Assembly (NCBI RefSeq): GCF_028747985.1
Contig: NZ_CP118108.1
Coordinates: forward strand, 5,244,001-5,308,000
Reading direction: 5' to 3'
DNA length: 64,000 bases
Source of the DNA: Paenibacillus urinalis
GTDB lineage: Bacteria; Bacillota; Bacilli; Paenibacillales; Paenibacillaceae
Shown: positions 62,701 to 64,000 of the stretch, in pieces
Layout: each line of letters begins with the position of its first letter
How positions within the stretch are numbered: position 1 is the stretch's first letter
Position numbers and translations under genes: made by a program
The notes under the pieces: model-generated
Database searches by the model: none
What the model was told of the DNA's origin: nothing
Seen by the model: only the letters and a program-made list of their open reading frames with translations

Positions 62701-64000
62701 GTTACCTGGAGTCGTATAGCCGTTCGTAAAGGTAGACCAGTTCATCAAATCATCTGATTTGGCAGCTTCAATATGCGAACCGAATACATAATAGGTATCT
62801 TCCTCTTTAATAATAGAAGGATCATGTACAGATACGTTCGTAAAAGCAGGAGCTTCCTGACCCGGTTCTTCTGGCGTAGGAGTCGGAGTCGTAGGGGTCG
62901 ATGGATCACTTGAGTCCGATCCTGGATTTGGATCCGGGCTCGGATTCCCACCCGTTGTTTCGTCACCGCGATCATGAACAATGCGGTCATCCTTGGAATT
63001 CACTTTCCCTTTTCCTGTTACCTGAATGGAGCCCTCGACATGGATTTCTACCTTATCAATGACCGCTCCCTCACCAACCTGAAGCGCTGCCGGTTGATTC
63101 AGAATGATTTGCTTGATCAGACCCTTAATCAGGTCAATCGTAGGCTGATTCTCTGCATCCACTTCGACCCGCTCAAACTCCCCGCTCAATCGAACGACTG
63201 CATCCAGTGGCAGCTCCGCTCGCAGTGCGACATTTAAGAAGCCGGCACCGGTTAAGTCCTGTTCTTCAAGAGATGCACCGGAAAGAACATAGGTCTTGTC
63301 GATGTTCGTACTTCCTGTAGCAAGCAAGCGAATATTGCCGTTCAGCTTGTTCACCAGCAGCTCACGAATGGCAGAGTCCTGCAGATGTACGGTATTCTCG
63401 CCACCGCCGCTAGCGATAACCTGACCTTTGACAGTGACATTGTTAAGCACCACATCTCCATCTGCAATCCCTTGAGTCAGATAGAGATTTCCTTCAATGG
63501 TCGTATCCTCAAGCGTCACACCCGGCTGATTAATGACCACATTACGGGATGTAATGTTGCTGTAGGTTCCTGATTTATTGATGACCTGTCCTGAAATGTT
63601 CTGAAGGAGGGTTACAGCCTCCGCTCTCGTAATCTCGCGTTCTGGGCCAAAGGTGCCGTTCGTATAGCCCTTCACATAGCCCTCATTAACAAGCGTATTT
63701 ACATAAGACCGGCTCCAGTCTGGAAGCCCTTTCACATCGGAAAGTGCAGAAGACCCGAGAGCAGATTGCAGCGGCAGCCCATAAGCCTTACCCAGCATCA
63801 CCGCCGCTTCTTGACGGGAAACATAGCTGTCCGGCTTGATTGTACCGTCTGCATATCCGTTCATATAACCGTTCGCAACCGCTTTCAATATCTCTTGATA
63901 AAAAGGATCTTGCACCGACAGATCGGAGAACTTACTGCTGCTGTTCACCTCAACCAAGTTGAACGTACGATTAATCAGTGTCGCAAGTTCAGCCCGTGTG
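59794..64000 (-). CDS. S-layer-anchored GH43 arabinanase-like protein, 5' end missing
   Basis: The frame runs off the right edge; about 1401 residues are visible. Order: partial SLH domain (TRAELATLINRTF), two complete SLH domains (NGYMNGYADGTIKPDSYVSR; EGYVKGYTNGTFGPEREITR), a bactofilin-like beta-helix (about 130-345), a Pro/Thr linker, GH43 catalytic domain (from about 385; HDPSII catalytic base, AIDATLF, SGEGPF acid), an Abn2-type beta domain, an immunoglobulin-like domain, and two LamG-type domains each with YSFEENL and FVNGE/YVNGE motifs. Likely cuts arabinan side chains of pectin at the cell surface, complementing the PL11 fusion at 13-18 kb. The TTG at 63957 is internal. Confidence 0.9.
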   Translation of the reverse strand, partial: TRAELATLINRTFNLVEVNSSSKFSDLSVQDPFYQEILKAVANGYMNGYADGTIKPDSYVSRQEAAVMLGKAYGLPLQSALGSSALSDVKGLPDWSRSYVNTLVNEGYVKGYTNGTFGPEREITRAEAVTLLQNISGQVINKSGTYSNITSRNVVINQPGVTLEDTTIEGNLYLTQGIADGDVVLNNVTVKGQVIASGGGENTVHLQDSAIRELLVNKLNGNIRLLATGSTNIDKTYVLSGASLEEQDLTGAGFLNVALRAELPLDAVVRLSGEFERVEVDAENQPTIDLIKGLIKQIILNQPAALQVGEGAVIDKVEIHVEGSIQVTGKGKVNSKDDRIVHDRGDETTGGNPSPDPNPGSDSSDPSTPTTPTPTPEEPGQEAPAFTNVSVHDPSIIKEEDTYYVFGSHIEAAKSDDLMNWSTFTNGYTTPGNKLYGDLSENLAGSFAWAGENDSDSKGGFSVWAPDVYWNEDYINEDGTTGAYMMYYSASSTYIRSAIGIAVSQNIEGPYTYVDTIVYSGFTKNDAKDADSQVNKKWTNTNIQGLVDSEVLAGPNPNWFKADGAYDNAQYPNAIDATLFKDEDGRLWMTYGSWSGGIFLLELDPETGRAIYPGEDGKTSDGRMIDRYFGIKIAGGHTKSGEGPFIVYDEASGYYYLTVSYGWLGANGGYNIRQFRAENPEGPYLDAAGNDAVLPAGTENEQIGIKLIGNFLFEREIGEAGTGSGYGYVSAGHNSVFYDEELDKHFLFFHTRFPQKGEAHELRVHQMFMNKDGWPVVAPHRYSGESLEEVAEEEIAGEYKFVNHGLAYSGDIVSSVNIVLNEDHTVSGDVYGTWTLVDDYEAQITIDDVTYDGVFISQWDEMTKRETMNFTAISEAGETVWGIQQPDKSDEQVVQDVQQALTLGNTSNVSSRLDLPIEAARNTTITWTTSDPSVITAEGEVFPPEVGEENLTAVLTATITKGVASRTKDFNITVTPIDVTLGLSAQYSFEENLDASVGDFGEGTITGNRINNEGGAITYEAGVQGKSAVFDGNSGIKLPNGLIEGNEYSVSMWLNPAQTTQYTTAFFGGSDKSWISFVPHGGDGNTMLWSGENWYDASTGSRIRTNQWHHVAFSVNGEFVKVFVNGEEAYSGTGFPHVFTTSEGVFSLGVNFWDKPFKGKIDELKIYDVAITAEVAAKLAEDLPPREEGPTELQAQYSFEENLADTVGNFEAGTVIGNNINTPDGGNITYQDGAEGKAAVFDGKSGVRLPNGLISSDSYSVTMWVYADELPGVNTTTFFGALSNASWLSLKPAGPEGKSMLWSNSNSAWYDAVTGAKLPLSEWTHLAFTVAGDQIKVYVNGEEKFAGSGFPDIFLDNTGTFSLAVNWWDIPFKGMMDELRIYQGAISAEEVQELATTSAVN

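Noticed and set aside
1..64000. Mobile elements, tRNA or rRNA genes
   Set aside because: No transposase, integrase, terminal inverted repeat pair, tRNA cloverleaf or rRNA segment was recognised.

Overview
The window looks like chromosomal DNA of a Paenibacillus or a close relative in the Bacillales. The reasons are strong Shine-Dalgarno sites (AAGGAGG type), hairpin-plus-T terminators after most genes, a complete bacitracin-type BceRS-BceAB module, Feu/Btr-like siderophore genes under classical Fur boxes, an S-layer-anchored family 43 glycosidase, and a very large secreted pectin-degrading enzyme. No rRNA, tRNA, insertion sequence, prophage or CRISPR array was seen. Both ends cut genes: an alpha-amylase on the left and an SLH-domain glycosidase on the right.

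Layout. 1-5 kb: cytoplasmic alpha-amylase, family 4 glycosidase with a divergent AraC regulator, LCP cell-wall ligase. 5-8 kb: adaA-adaB-alkA alkylation-repair operon, then an AHSA1-ArsR pair. 8-13 kb: peptidase T, MscS channel, large catalase. 13-20 kb: rhamnogalacturonan acetylesterase/lyase fusion, then a macrolide-phosphotransferase-like gene preceded by a 22-codon upstream ORF that contains a terminator hairpin. 20-23 kb: oxidoreductase and isomerase with a divergent AraC gene. 23-28 kb: unknown 265-residue protein, Fur-controlled permease pair, M20 amidohydrolase, WYL regulator. 28-35 kb: peptide transporter, Ser/Tyr/Arg-rich mini-protein, a tandem array of terminator-like repeats, rlmN, an MFS-AKR pair divergent from an HxlR regulator, and a rhodanese.

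35-41 kb is an iron-siderophore uptake cluster read leftward: esterase, Btr-like AraC regulator, lipoprotein receptor and two permeases, with two Fur boxes but no ATPase gene. 41-47 kb holds envelope proteins: a lipoprotein that seems to start at ATT, a second lipoprotein, an LRR protein with an ECF-type promoter, a multicopper oxidase with a fused plastocyanin-like domain, and a 42-residue acidic protein. 47-51 kb is bceRS-bceAB with a perfect BceR-type palindrome. 51-60 kb is a mixed set of stress and metabolic genes, three of which (MFS, LLM oxidoreductase, SDR) have related AGTTA/TAACT palindromes upstream. 60-64 kb is the SLH-GH43 protein.

How the genes work together. Pectin/arabinan and starch breakdown (PL11 fusion, GH43, GH13, GH4) fits plant-associated or soil life. 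Siderophore uptake plus cytosolic esterase forms one iron circuit. Drug defence recurs: Bce, Mph, RlmN and two MFS pumps, some with leader-level or operator-level control.

The observations that most deserve follow-up are the mph leader ORF/attenuator and a possibly parallel hairpin before the second MFS gene, the ATT-start lipoprotein, the three shared palindromes, the 40-bp terminator array, and the esterase-lyase and multicopper oxidase fusions.
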